This document shows positions 26,898 through 36,224 of a stretch of 64,000 bases of DNA, in pieces. Each line of letters opens with the position of its first letter. Positions within the stretch are counted from its first letter, which is position 1. The notes beneath the pieces were generated by a model, which was not told the DNA's origin, ran no database searches, and saw only the letters and a program-made list of their open reading frames with translations. The stretch comes from Aquimarina pacifica. GTDB lineage: Bacteria; Bacteroidota; Bacteroidia; Flavobacteriales; Flavobacteriaceae. The stretch spans positions 186,001-250,000 of the forward strand of contig NZ_JACC01000003.1 of assembly GCF_000520955.1 (NCBI RefSeq). The letters run 5' to 3'. A program made the position numbers and the translations under genes.

Positions 26898-26927
26898 ATG
26901 TTAAGTAATCCGTAAACAGTTGATTAA
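26875..26927. repeat. 21-bp inverted repeat overlapping the helicase stop codon
   Basis: Left arm 26875-26895 and right arm 26907-26927 are complementary except for two positions that can form G-U pairs in RNA. The left arm codes for the helicase C-terminus. It may act as the shared terminator for the convergent helicase and racemase genes, although the T-tract is weak on both sides. Confidence 0.6.
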
Positions 26928-26940
26928 TAGCAAAAAGCAG

Positions 26941-27630
26941 TTATTCTAACGCATAAATAACTGCACTTTCTGCATGTATTCTGGCTGTATCAAATAAGTG
27001 AATATCAACATCACTGGGTGTTATAAGTAATGGGATTTCTGTACATCCTAAAATAATACCTTGAGCTCCTTTTGATTCTAAATCTTTTATAATTCGTATA
27101 AGTTCTTTTCTTGAATCATTCTTGATAATACCAAGGACCAATTCATTAAATATGATATCATTGACAATCTTACGATCATCACTATTAGGAACTATTGTTT
27201 CTAAACCAAATTCTTTTAAATTTTTTATATAGAAATCTTTTTCCATGGTAAATTTGGTTCCTAACAACCCTATTTTTTTTAGTCCTACGGATTTAATTCT
27301 CTCTGCAGTAGCATTTGCAATGTGTAAAAATGGGATTGAGGTGTTTTTGACTATTTCTTTACTGCATAAATGCATAGTGTTTGTACATAGAATAATAAAA
27401 TCTGCTCCGGCGTTTTCTAATTGTTTGGCTGATTGCACCATTAACTGGTTTAATGATTTCCAATCATTTATATTTTGTAGTCTGGCAATTTCAGAAAAAT
27501 CTACCGAAGTCATAATACTTTTGGAAGAATGAAACCCGCCTAATTTTTTTTTTACCTCTTGATTAATTATTTCATAATACATAGCAGATGATTCCCAGCT
27601 CATACCACCAATGAGTCCAATAGTTTTCAT
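26941..27630 (-). CDS. Aspartate/glutamate racemase family protein
   Basis: Protein of 229 residues with both catalytic cysteines of the PLP-independent racemases: ILCTNTMHL and ILGCTEIPLL. The N-terminus IGLIGGMSWESSAMYYEIIN is typical of the aspartate racemase (YgeA-like) branch. It interconverts L- and D-amino acids (Asp, Glu or others). It follows the PhzF gene on the same strand with a 29-bp gap, so they are probably co-transcribed. Substrate is not determined. Confidence 0.88.
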   Translation of the reverse strand: MKTIGLIGGMSWESSAMYYEIINQEVKKKLGGFHSSKSIMTSVDFSEIARLQNINDWKSLNQLMVQSAKQLENAGADFIILCTNTMHLCSKEIVKNTSIPFLHIANATAERIKSVGLKKIGLLGTKFTMEKDFYIKNLKEFGLETIVPNSDDRKIVNDIIFNELVLGIIKNDSRKELIRIIKDLESKGAQGIILGCTEIPLLITPSDVDIHLFDTARIHAESAVIYALE

Positions 27631-27659
27631 AGTTAACTTATTTATAATGAAAGGTTTAT

Positions 27660-28445
27660 TTATATTAGAATTTCTCCAATAAGATATGGGACAGCATATC
27701 CGCTTAGGAATACTCGATCTCCCTCTAGCTTACATGACAATTCTCCTTTACGCGCAGATAATTGTTTTGCTTGCAACTGAGTTTTTTTTAGTTGTTCTGC
27801 CCAAAAAGGAACTAAAGAAGTATGTGCTGAACCTGTTACAGGGTCCTCTAACGGAATTTCTGGATTCGCATCAAACACTCTAGAGACAAAATCTACTGAT
27901 GTTCCTTTTGCTGTAATGATTGTGCATAAGTAGGGGAGTCCCTTTAATAAATTAAGGTTTGGGGTTTCATTTAGTATATCTTCTTCTGATTGAAATACAA
28001 TTGTTAAATCTCTACCTGCCATTGCAGATATTGGCGTTCCTTTGAATGCTTTATATACTTGTTCAGGAATAGCTATTGGTTTTGGTGGATTAGAGGGAAA
28101 GTCTAATGTAATTGCTCCGTCATCTTCTAGAATAGCCTTTAATTCACCACTTTTTGAATAAAATGATATTTCCTTGATTTTAGGATCAATGTAATTGAAT
28201 ATTACATACGCAGAGGCTAAGGTTGCGTGACCACATAAATCTATCTCGGCATAAGGCATGAACCACCTAATTTCATAACCGTCATCTTTTTTAACAAAAT
28301 ATCCAGTTTCTGCAAGGTTATTCTCAATAGCAATGTTTTGTAAGGTTTGATCATCTAACCAATGTGGAAGGTGACAGATAGCTGCCGGATTGCCTCCAAA
28401 TAAGGTTTTGGTAAAAGCATCAATTTGGTACATTTTAATTTTCAT
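27660..28445 (-). CDS. PhzF-family isomerase
   Basis: Protein of 261 residues with the diaminopimelate-epimerase-like PhzF fold. The N-terminus is YQIDAFTKTLFGGNPAAIC, the catalytic Glu lies in NNLAETGYF, and DLCGHATLASAYV and DPVTGSAHTSL mark the two half-domains. PhzF in phenazine producers isomerises trans-2,3-dihydro-3-hydroxyanthranilate, but no phenazine genes are here, so the substrate is probably different. It lies between the ArsR regulator and the racemase on the same strand. Confidence 0.88.
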   Translation of the reverse strand: MKIKMYQIDAFTKTLFGGNPAAICHLPHWLDDQTLQNIAIENNLAETGYFVKKDDGYEIRWFMPYAEIDLCGHATLASAYVIFNYIDPKIKEISFYSKSGELKAILEDDGAITLDFPSNPPKPIAIPEQVYKAFKGTPISAMAGRDLTIVFQSEEDILNETPNLNLLKGLPYLCTIITAKGTSVDFVSRVFDANPEIPLEDPVTGSAHTSLVPFWAEQLKKTQLQAKQLSARKGELSCKLEGDRVFLSGYAVPYLIGEILI

Positions 28446-28502
28446 AACTAGAATATTTATATATTGGTATATCTAATTTTTTAGATATGTTTAATCAAAT
28501 TT

Positions 28503-28814
28503 TTATAATCGTTTTGTTAGTGTTCTGATATATTCTTGAATTACCTCTTCGTTTCGTTTAAAATAGGTCCATTTCCCATGTCGTGTCGCGATTAATAGTC
28601 CAACTTTTTGCATACTATTAAGGTAATGAGATATTGTCGATTGTGATAAACCTGCCTTTTCCTGTATTAGCTGTCCACAAACTCCATCATTAAAATGACC
28701 TAGCTCTTTATGAGGAGGAAAATTAGACGCAGGGTTCTTTAACCAATCTAGTACTTCTAAACGAGTCACATTAGACAACGCTTTATTAATATCGAGTATT
28801 TGATCATTATCCAT
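28503..28814 (-). CDS. ArsR-family winged-helix regulator
   Basis: About 103 residues starting at ATG 28814 (MDNDQILDINKALSNVTRLEVLDWL). Helix-turn-helix GLSQSTISHYLNSMQKVGLLI and beta-wing TRHGKWTYFKRN are the ArsR pattern. There is a Cys in DGVCGQL, but no clear CxC metal site. A CAAATATA sequence (TATATTTG on the minus strand, 28819-28826) lies only 5 bp before the ATG, which would make the message almost leaderless. It lies 57 bp upstream of phzF and probably controls phzF and the racemase. Confidence 0.8.
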   Translation of the reverse strand: MDNDQILDINKALSNVTRLEVLDWLKNPASNFPPHKELGHFNDGVCGQLIQEKAGLSQSTISHYLNSMQKVGLLIATRHGKWTYFKRNEEVIQEYIRTLTKRL

Positions 28815-28953
28815 CGAACAAATATACATATTTAATTTTATAAATATGTATAGCGTTACTTTCTTTCTTTTTTATTGGTTATATTTTTTATTACTATAAA
28901 TTATTAATCCTATTATATAATTTATTAGGTATAATTACTAATCTTTGCAGCAA

Positions 28954-30168
28954 ATGAATATTATCAAACCAATACAAACGAAAACAGTTGCTGTAAAGCT
29001 TAGGCCATCTGCAGAAAAAATGGTTAAGAGGGGGCATCCTTGGGTTTTTGAAGACAGTATTATTAAACAAAATACACCAGGAAAAGCGGGTGATTTAGTA
29101 ATCATTTATGATACTAAAAAAAACAATTTTCTAGCCTGTGGATTATATGATCCTTATTCACCTATTAGAATCAAACTTATTCAATTTAGAAAAACTGCTA
29201 AGATCAACGAAGATTGGTTTGTTTTAAAAATAGATCAGGCATACAAATTAAGACAAGAATTACTTCAAACAGACACGAATAGTTATAGACTCTTGTTTGG
29301 TGAAAATGATGGTCTTCCGGGGTTTATTGCTGATGTTTATGATAACGTATTGGTTATTAAGTTGTACTCTCAAATATGGTATCCTTACCTTAACTGGATT
29401 GTTAAACATCTCGTTTCTGTAACGGGGTGTATGACTATTGTATTGCGACTTAGTAGGTTGTTGCAGTCAAAAGGAGAAAGTTTTGATCTTAAAGATGGGC
29501 AAATTCTTTATGGGAAACTTAAGAATGATGTGGTTATTTTTCGGGAGCATGGCGTTTTATTTTCTGCCAATGTAATCAAAGGTCATAAGACCGGATATTT
29601 TTTGGATCACCGTCATAATAGAAAAAGAGTAGGGGAGTTAGCAAGAGGAAAAACTGTTTTGGATGTATTTTCTTATGCTGGTGGGTTTTCTGTACATGCA
29701 CTTACGGGTGGAGCAAAAGAAGTGACTAGTCTTGATATTAGCAAGCAAGCACTTGATATGGCCAAAGAAAATGGTATTCTTAATAGTCATCATGGGATAC
29801 ACAAGATTATGGTTTCTGATGCTTTTGATGGATTACAAAAACTTATAGATCAACAAAAAACGTTTGATATTGTTGTCATAGATCCTCCTTCGTTTGCAAA
29901 ACGTGAAAATGAAATCGGTAAAGCCATGAATAGTTATGCAAGATTAGCCATTTTAGGATCTCAATTGGTTACAAAAAAGGGAATCTTAGTACTAGCTTCT
30001 TGTTCTTCAAGAATATCTGCTCAAGATTTCTTTGACATTTCTGAAAAGAATATCCTCTCAACAAAAAGAACTTTTACATGTATAGAAAAAACATTGCATG
30101 ATATTGATCACCCTATTAGTTTTCCTGAGGGAGCATATCTTAAATGTGGATATTATATATTAAATTGA
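28954..30168 (+). CDS. Class I rRNA large-subunit methyltransferase (RlmI-like)
   Basis: About 404 residues from ATG 28954. The frame opens further at a TTG (28945), which is less likely. An N-terminal PUA domain (KMVKRGHPWVFEDSI) is followed by an EEHEE-type region and a Rossmann methyltransferase: FLDHRHNRKRVGEL, VLDVFSYAGGFSVHAL, SLDISKQALDMAKEN, VIDPPSFAK and LASCSSRIS. The family uses SAM to methylate C5 of cytosines in 23S rRNA. It is convergent with the OmpA gene beyond a terminator. Confidence 0.88.
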   Translation: MNIIKPIQTKTVAVKLRPSAEKMVKRGHPWVFEDSIIKQNTPGKAGDLVIIYDTKKNNFLACGLYDPYSPIRIKLIQFRKTAKINEDWFVLKIDQAYKLRQELLQTDTNSYRLLFGENDGLPGFIADVYDNVLVIKLYSQIWYPYLNWIVKHLVSVTGCMTIVLRLSRLLQSKGESFDLKDGQILYGKLKNDVVIFREHGVLFSANVIKGHKTGYFLDHRHNRKRVGELARGKTVLDVFSYAGGFSVHALTGGAKEVTSLDISKQALDMAKENGILNSHHGIHKIMVSDAFDGLQKLIDQQKTFDIVVIDPPSFAKRENEIGKAMNSYARLAILGSQLVTKKGILVLASCSSRISAQDFFDISEKNILSTKRTFTCIEKTLHDIDHPISFPEGAYLKCGYYILN

Positions 30169-30245
30169 AAGAGTTAAAAATAAGGAGCAAACGGTATATG
30201 TTGTTAGAATTAAAAACCTTAAAAACTACCTCAAAGACAGACAAA

Positions 30246-30285
30246 TAAAAAAAGGGTGAATCAACAAGATTCACCCTTTTTCCTT
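30246..30285. terminator. Bidirectional terminator
   Basis: AAAAAGGGTGAATC pairs with GATTCACCCTTTTT around AACAA. A- and T-tracts flank it between the convergent methyltransferase and OmpA genes. Confidence 0.85.
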
Positions 30286-30325
30286 TTCAATACTATATTG
30301 ACACTTTCCTTAATACGCTCTCTAA

Positions 30326-31159
30326 TTAATTAGCAGATAGCATTGCAAAGAATTTATCCATATTAGGTAATAATACGATTCTTGTACGTCTATTAATGGC
30401 CATATTTTCTTTAGTATCATTTTCTACAAGTGGCTTATAGCTACTTCTACCAGAGGCGATTAATTTTGCAGGATCTACATCGTATGATGATTGTAGTTTT
30501 CTAATAATCGAAGTAGCTCTTTTTACACTAAGGTCCCAGTTATCTTCTATTACTGGAGTGCTGATAGTTCTAGGATCTGTATGTCCTTCTACCATAACCT
30601 CTAAGCTAGGTTCTGAATTAATAACTTCTGCTAATTTCTTTAATACATCATCTGCTTTATTACTTACTCTGTAACTACCGCTGTTAAAAAGCATTTTGTC
30701 TGATATAGATATCATTACTACTGTATTATCAATATCAATAGAAATATCTTCATCTTCCTTTAAATTATCAGATAAAGAACTCTTTAGGTTATGAGAAACG
30801 GCTAAGTTCATAGAATCTTTTAAAGATGTAGCACCTTGTAGTTTTTGTTGATCTACATTTGCTAACGTTTGCTTCATCTTCTCTTTTGTATTGTTAGAGA
30901 TTGCAGCAAAATCTTCTACCATTACCATTTTTTCGTCATTTGATGTTCTTAACGAGTTAATTTTGGCATTGTAGTCAGCCACTCTAGATTCGATTTTAGC
31001 AAATTTCTCCTCTAATTCCTCTTTCTCTACAGCTGTTCTTTGTAAGTTACTTTGTGTATCAGTAAGTTCTTGCTCTAAGGCTACATACTTTTTCTTAGAC
31101 ACACATGACGTCATAACTAATACTCCTGACAGTGCAATTAATGTGATTGATCTTTTCAT
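30326..31159 (-). CDS. OmpA-family lipoprotein with coiled coil
   Basis: About 277 residues from ATG 31159 (MKRSITLIALSG), giving a lipobox MTSC at residue 16; the frame upstream to 31207 is not needed. A coiled coil follows (about 25-85, LEQELTDTQSNLQRT...). The C-terminal OmpA domain contains VMVEGHTDPRT, NWDLSVKRATSI and NRRTRIVLLP with the Asp and Arg that bind diaminopimelate in peptidoglycan. It anchors the outer membrane to the cell wall, and flavobacterial relatives often sit with motility or T9SS components. Confidence 0.88.
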   Translation of the reverse strand: MKRSITLIALSGVLVMTSCVSKKKYVALEQELTDTQSNLQRTAVEKEELEEKFAKIESRVADYNAKINSLRTSNDEKMVMVEDFAAISNNTKEKMKQTLANVDQQKLQGATSLKDSMNLAVSHNLKSSLSDNLKEDEDISIDIDNTVVMISISDKMLFNSGSYRVSNKADDVLKKLAEVINSEPSLEVMVEGHTDPRTISTPVIEDNWDLSVKRATSIIRKLQSSYDVDPAKLIASGRSSYKPLVENDTKENMAINRRTRIVLLPNMDKFFAMLSAN

Positions 31160-31500
31160 GGTTATTTGATTAAATATTCGTTCTACTAAAACTATTAGTC
31201 CTTTCATTTATTGTTTTTCTTAATCTTAATATTTTCACATGAATTTCTTAAAAAATGTTAATTTTTTAAGATTTGAGCAATTAACCGTAATTATTTTGTG
31301 GAAGTTCAATATCCGTTAAAAAAATTAATACACTGATTTACAAAACGTTGTGTTTTAAAGTTTTTTGTATTCATATATTTTTTTAAAAAAAGTAAAAATT
31401 CAATATAATAAGGAGTTATTTTTTAAAGTTATATTGCAATCAAATTGAATGTAAGCCCCATATCTTTATTTAATTTAGTAAAATATATTAATAGTAATTG

Positions 31501-32466
31501 ATGTTTTTAAATAGAAATAGGCTTTTATCTTATTTCTTGATTTGTATTTCATTTTCAATAATGTCAGCTCAGGAAGTATTAGATCAAAAAGTAAAAGTAA
31601 TAGGATATAAAAAAATTGTAGTACAGGGTAACATTTTAGATCTACCGATATATCCTGATAATAATAACTTCTTTACTGATAAAAATGATGATATACATCA
31701 TATAATACCAGAAGATTCTGAAGATTTTCTGGCATCATGGGACACCAAAAGATTCAATCCATATTCAAAAGGTTCTGTTGATTTTCCTATTAAATTAGTT
31801 TTTTCTGATAAGGAGTATTCATCTCCTGTTTCAAGAAAAATGGTAGTTACCTCAAGGTTTGGTTGGAGAAGAGGTAGGCCACATCAAGGGATTGATATAG
31901 ATTTACAAATTGGTGATAGTGTGAAAACACTATTGGATGGAAAAGTAAGATTTGCACGTTATTATAGTAGTTATGGTAATGTAGTTGTTGTTAGGCATCA
32001 TAATGGTTTAGAAACAGTATATGCACATTTATCAAAATTACTAGTTAAAGAGAATGATGTTGTTAGTAAAGGCGATATTCTAGGAAAAGGTGGTGTTACT
32101 GGTAATGCAAGAGGTAGTCATTTACATTTAGAGGTACGATATAGAGGTAAGAGTATAAATCCAGAATATTTGTTTGAGTTTGATAGCGATACAAAAATTA
32201 GATCAGAAGCTCTTTTTGTAACAAGAAAATGGGCTTCACCAAGAAGTCATAAATCCACAAGGCAGAGTAAGATAGTGGTTCATAAAACGATTGATCATAT
32301 AAACGTTTCTGAAGAACTAAAGAAAAAAACATATGTAGTTCGAAAAGGCGATACTTTGCACAGAATAGCAAATGAACATGGATTAGCGGTATCAGAAATC
32401 TGTAAGAATAATTCTATCAACTATAACTCAGTTCTTAAAATAGGGCAGGAGATAATTATTAATTAA
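31501..32466 (+). CDS. Secreted M23 peptidoglycan endopeptidase with LysM
   Basis: 321 residues from ATG 31501. Signal peptide ends near MSAQ. An M23 (lysostaphin/LytM) domain spans about 115-230: SRFGWRRGRPHQGIDID with the first metal His and Asp, YAHLSKL, and GSHLHLEVRY with the HxH ligands, all intact. A C-terminal LysM domain (about 275-321: TYVVRKGDTLHRIANEHG, IGQEIIIN) binds glycan strands. It likely cleaves cross-links during growth or division. Convergent with the hybrid kinase gene. Confidence 0.92.
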   Translation: MFLNRNRLLSYFLICISFSIMSAQEVLDQKVKVIGYKKIVVQGNILDLPIYPDNNNFFTDKNDDIHHIIPEDSEDFLASWDTKRFNPYSKGSVDFPIKLVFSDKEYSSPVSRKMVVTSRFGWRRGRPHQGIDIDLQIGDSVKTLLDGKVRFARYYSSYGNVVVVRHHNGLETVYAHLSKLLVKENDVVSKGDILGKGGVTGNARGSHLHLEVRYRGKSINPEYLFEFDSDTKIRSEALFVTRKWASPRSHKSTRQSKIVVHKTIDHINVSEELKKKTYVVRKGDTLHRIANEHGLAVSEICKNNSINYNSVLKIGQEIIIN

Positions 32467-32490
32467 TTCTGTAATAATTAGTTGTGAATT

Positions 32491-33759
32491 TTATATAGCC
32501 GAAGCTATATTAAGGTATTTATTAATCATTTCTAACAATGTGATTTTATTATAAGGTTTTAATAAATAATCGTTTAATCCGGCTTGTACAATTTGTCTGT
32601 TTAATTGAGTAATATCTACTCCTGTTAAAGCTATGATGGGAGTTTTAGTATCAAATTCACGAATTCTTTTTGTGGTACCTATACCATTTAGTTTTGGCAT
32701 ATTAATATCCATAAGAATAATATCATAGTCATTATCCTTGGCTAAATCTATTGCATCAAAACCATTATCTATTGTAGTACAATCAAAGTTTTCTTGAGAC
32801 AACATTTTGTCAGCTACCAAAAGATTTAATTTGTTATCATCTACAATCAAGGCTTTCAAACGCGAAGTGCTAGAAGAGGGTACTTTATCAGATAAATTTG
32901 GATTGCCTTCTTTTACATCAGTTATTTCTTCGGCAGATTCTAAATCAACCAAAATAGTATATTGTGATCCTACTCGAGAATTATTTTCTACAATTATTTC
33001 TGCATTAATAGCTCTTGCTAAACGATTCACAATTTTAGAATTAATTCCTTTTCCTAAATATGACTTTTTAGCTTTTTCAATATTTATAAACTCTCTGTAG
33101 ATAGATGACTCTGCTTCGTCAGAAATTTCGTCTCCGTCGTGGCTTATTTTAAAAGATATATTAGATATACCGTTTTGTTTTTTAACGAGCCCAACAGAAA
33201 AATAGATATTTCCATTTTTTGTAAAACGTAACGCATTATTAACCAAATTCATTAGAATTTGAGATAGTATTGCTGGATCTCCCTTAATATTATTTTCTAT
33301 TTCTGGATCAAACTCAAAATGTAATTTGTTATCACTGCTTTCTGTAGCGTAGCTAAAAGAATTGAGAAGATTTTGTACAACTTCCTTTAGATCAAAAACT
33401 ACACTTTTTGCAATAACTTCCTTATTATCAATAATATTAACATTTAGTACATTATTAATTAGTGTTAAGAGATAATCTCCAGAGAATTTTAAAGATTTTA
33501 ATCGCTTATTATCTTTTAATTCAGGTTGTTCTTCTGCCAAAAGATTTGTGAGTCCCATAATACCATATAATGGTGTTCTTAGTTCCTGACTAAGCATGGT
33601 AATAAAATTTTGTTGTAATCGAAATTGCTTTTCTGTTTTTTGTTGTAGAAGTTCTAATTCTTCACTTTTTTGAGCAAGACTTTTTTTCACTTTTGAATAG
33701 CGAAACAACAAAAAAACTACTAAAGCTAGTAGTACCCCTCCGATACTATAATAGATCAT
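32491..33759 (-). CDS. Membrane hybrid kinase with degenerate kinase and intact receiver
   Basis: Protein of 422 residues: an N-terminal membrane helix (1-20), a coiled-coil linker, an HisKA-like region, an HATPase-like region and a receiver domain (about 298-420). In the H-box the expected His is Gln58: TMLSQELRTPLYG (codon CAG at 33586-33588). The N-box NLVNNALRFT is present, but the glycine boxes are altered (SHDGDEIS, YLGKGINS). The receiver is complete: VDDN, phosphoacceptor Asp351 in LMDINMP, ALTG and LLKPY. It therefore cannot autophosphorylate in the usual way, and may bind a partner kinase or relay phosphate to its receiver. Confidence 0.85.
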   Translation of the reverse strand: MIYYSIGGVLLALVVFLLFRYSKVKKSLAQKSEELELLQQKTEKQFRLQQNFITMLSQELRTPLYGIMGLTNLLAEEQPELKDNKRLKSLKFSGDYLLTLINNVLNVNIIDNKEVIAKSVVFDLKEVVQNLLNSFSYATESSDNKLHFEFDPEIENNIKGDPAILSQILMNLVNNALRFTKNGNIYFSVGLVKKQNGISNISFKISHDGDEISDEAESSIYREFINIEKAKKSYLGKGINSKIVNRLARAINAEIIVENNSRVGSQYTILVDLESAEEITDVKEGNPNLSDKVPSSSTSRLKALIVDDNKLNLLVADKMLSQENFDCTTIDNGFDAIDLAKDNDYDIILMDINMPKLNGIGTTKRIREFDTKTPIIALTGVDITQLNRQIVQAGLNDYLLKPYNKITLLEMINKYLNIASAI

Positions 33760-33989
33760 AAAAAAATTTTTGACAAAGTAATAAATATATGGTCGATACT
33801 ACAAATTTAGTTCAGTTTTTTATAGTATTCTATTTTTTAACGAAAAACTGAAATAGAGAATTCTGTAATTATAATAAAAATAGGGCGTCTATTAATATAC
33901 ATGAATGTTTTAAAAGGAATCGCTAGATATAAATTAAATAATTTAAGAACTGTATCTTTACACATAAATTAATAGGTAGTACATACTAT

Positions 33990-34631
33990 ATGAAAACTAA
34001 ATTAATCCTTCTTTTTTTGTTAGCAATGGGATTAGTAGCGAGCGCCCAAATAGAAAATTCTTCTTCTATACGTATTGATTTGGAGAGTGACCAAAGTACG
34101 GATCAATATAGTTTATCAAAAGGCAAACTTTCTACTGATACTAATTTAAATAGTAATACAAGCCATGATTTAAGTAAATACGGTCGCCCTCAACAAAGTT
34201 TTGATATGACCGGAAATGATGGTTTTTATAAACCCAAAGCTCCAGAAATTAAACCTAAATGGTTTGAGGAAGAAAATAAAATAAAAGATGAATACAACAA
34301 TGATCAATATTTTGGAAATTTTAAAAACAATGGAGAGGTTGTAAAATTAATCTATCGAGATCACAAAACAGTAGATGGTGATATCGTAAGAATTTTAGTA
34401 AATGATAAAGTTATTATTTCTAAGGTTTTTCTTTTTGGTCAGTTTAAAGGAATTGAAATTGACTTGATAAAAGGCTTTAATAAAATAGATATTCTTGCTC
34501 TTAATCAAGGTGATGCTGGTCCAAATACAGCTGAGTTTCATTTGTATGATGAGCAAGGAGTTTTAATAACGAATAATGAATGGAATCTTACAACGGGTAA
34601 AAAGGCGACTATGATTATTGTAAAAAATTAA
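33990..34631 (+). CDS. Secreted protein of unknown function
   Basis: Protein of 213 residues with a signal peptide (MKTKLILLFLLAMGLVASAQ). Low-complexity, Ser/Asp/Asn-rich residues 22-75 lead to a compact C-terminal beta domain (about 105-213: VVKLIYRDHKTVDGDIVRIL, GFNKIDILALNQGDAGPNTA, ATMIIVKN). This type of domain occurs in flavobacterial secreted proteins, but I know no function. It is divergent from the hybrid kinase and ends at a strong terminator. Confidence 0.65.
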   Translation: MKTKLILLFLLAMGLVASAQIENSSSIRIDLESDQSTDQYSLSKGKLSTDTNLNSNTSHDLSKYGRPQQSFDMTGNDGFYKPKAPEIKPKWFEEENKIKDEYNNDQYFGNFKNNGEVVKLIYRDHKTVDGDIVRILVNDKVIISKVFLFGQFKGIEIDLIKGFNKIDILALNQGDAGPNTAEFHLYDEQGVLITNNEWNLTTGKKATMIIVKN

Positions 34632-34664
34632 ATTTTATTATTAATAACGTTGTCACCATATAAA

Positions 34665-34702
34665 AAAATAAAAAGGACCGTACTAAACGGTCCTTTTTTT
34701 CT
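34665..34702. terminator. Bidirectional terminator
   Basis: AAAAAGGACCGT pairs with ACGGTCCTTTTT around ACTAA. It lies between the convergent secreted-protein and astacin genes. Confidence 0.85.
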
Positions 34703-34722
34703 AATTACAATAAATCTCTGTT

Positions 34723-35943
34723 TTATGAGCTGCAACGCCCATTATTTGTCCATCTACCATTAGATTGAAGTGTATATAAATATCCATTATATGTTACTTG
34801 ATCTCCTACAGAGTAGCTATTATATCTACTATAAGCAGATACACCAGCGCAAATATCAGAACTATCAGTAGTTTCTGTACATTCTGCAATTCGGTTCCAT
34901 CGTGTATAATCTCTTTCATATAAGTAACCTCTATATGTAACTAGGTCTCCTACAGAATATCGTTGTCCATACACCCATTCTGCAATACCATCACAGGGGT
35001 TCGAAGGTTCTTCCTCTTCCTCTTCCTCTTCTTCCTCTTCCTCTTCCTCTTCTTCTTCTTCCTCATCCGAAGAAGGGTATACTATATTAGTTCCTTCTAT
35101 ATCTAAAGCAGAAAGAGCAGCCTGACGACTAGGCAATGTATTACCATTAAGATCTGTTATCGTAGGCTGTCCATTTTTACTAAATGTATAGCTACCATAC
35201 ATCATTGTAGAATTAATATCAAAATCTCGTGTTACCAAAACAGAAGAACTACTTGCATAAAACTGATCTTCGGCTCCATCTTGTATGTTTTCAAAATTAA
35301 TAATGATATGATCATCTCTATCTGATCGGTTTTGCTCATGAATATACCCTAGAGTATGTCCGATCTCATGTATTATTACCACAGCCGTAGTACGTGTACC
35401 AAGCTGCATGTATCCTCTAGATCCATTCATTCCTAAAGTAGCGACACCACAATTACAAGCATTACCATTGCTACTAATAGTTACGTAATTGGATTCATTT
35501 GTTCTCTCCTTAAATCTTACATTAGTTTTGCTGCTCCATTCATCCATGGATACTTGAAGTTCACTTAATACAGAACTACTTAGCCCTTGGGTTACATAAA
35601 CTACTGTGTTATCAGTCCATTTATTTACACTTCCCCATAGTCCTAATTTTGCTTCAATTTCATCACCAGGAGGTGTAGTATCATCAGCAACAGGAATAGC
35701 TGTGTCACTTAATTGTTCAGGAAAAACACGAACATCTGACCCCTGTAGACTATAAGTGCCATCATCTTCTAATTTTACAAGAACCTTTTCTCCTAAGAAA
35801 TACTTTTCGATAAGTTCTTCTTGTACTTCGGTAATAGTATCAGAGACTTCCTCAAGTGGTTCATTTTGATTACATGAATAGAATGATAGTGTTACAGCCA
35901 AAAATCCCACCTTTAGCTGGTTAAATACATTTTTTGTTTTCAT
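34723..35943 (-). CDS. Astacin-like (M12) metalloprotease lipoprotein with two chitin-binding modules
   Basis: Protein of 406 residues. Signal with lipobox FYSC near residue 23. The protease domain (about 95-285) has the full zinc motif HEIGHTLGYIHEQ starting at His192 and a later SMMYG/TMMYG Met-turn (STMMYGSYTF). A run of 19 consecutive Glu (35008-35064) links to two C-terminal CBM5/12-like modules, each starting with Cys (CDGIAEWVYG and CAGVSAYSRY) and containing YxVGDxVTYxGYLY. It is probably a surface protease that binds chitin or a similar polymer. The poly-Glu linker is unusually long. Confidence 0.88.
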   Translation of the reverse strand: MKTKNVFNQLKVGFLAVTLSFYSCNQNEPLEEVSDTITEVQEELIEKYFLGEKVLVKLEDDGTYSLQGSDVRVFPEQLSDTAIPVADDTTPPGDEIEAKLGLWGSVNKWTDNTVVYVTQGLSSSVLSELQVSMDEWSSKTNVRFKERTNESNYVTISSNGNACNCGVATLGMNGSRGYMQLGTRTTAVVIIHEIGHTLGYIHEQNRSDRDDHIIINFENIQDGAEDQFYASSSSVLVTRDFDINSTMMYGSYTFSKNGQPTITDLNGNTLPSRQAALSALDIEGTNIVYPSSDEEEEEEEEEEEEEEEEEEEPSNPCDGIAEWVYGQRYSVGDLVTYRGYLYERDYTRWNRIAECTETTDSSDICAGVSAYSRYNSYSVGDQVTYNGYLYTLQSNGRWTNNGRCSS

Positions 35944-36144
35944 TAATATGGTTTTAAGAAATTACTTTTTTACAAGTATGTAACTATAAAATCAGGTATA
36001 TTATTATTTTAATTATTGTTAAATAAAATGTTAACATTTGTTAAACCATTATATAACTTAGTGTATTACGTATAAAAAAATATGAAAACAAGAATTTTTT
36101 TGAGTAAAACGAAGAATAAAATAACAAGTTAAAAGAAGTATCTT

Positions 36145-36180
36145 GAAAAAAAGAAAAGGCAACAATTCTGGATTGCTGCC
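36145..36180 (-). terminator. Terminator of the SRPBCC-arsR operon
   Basis: On the minus strand, GGCAGCAAT pairs with ATTGTTGCC (one mismatch) around CCAGA, followed by TTTTCTTTTTTT. Confidence 0.7.
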
Positions 36181-36224
36181 AAATTAATTTGAAATATACT
36201 TAGTAGAATGATTTACAATTTAGA

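Noticed and set aside
27660..28445. PhzF as evidence of a phenazine cluster
   Set aside because: No other phenazine genes are present; PhzF-like isomerases are common stand-alone genes.
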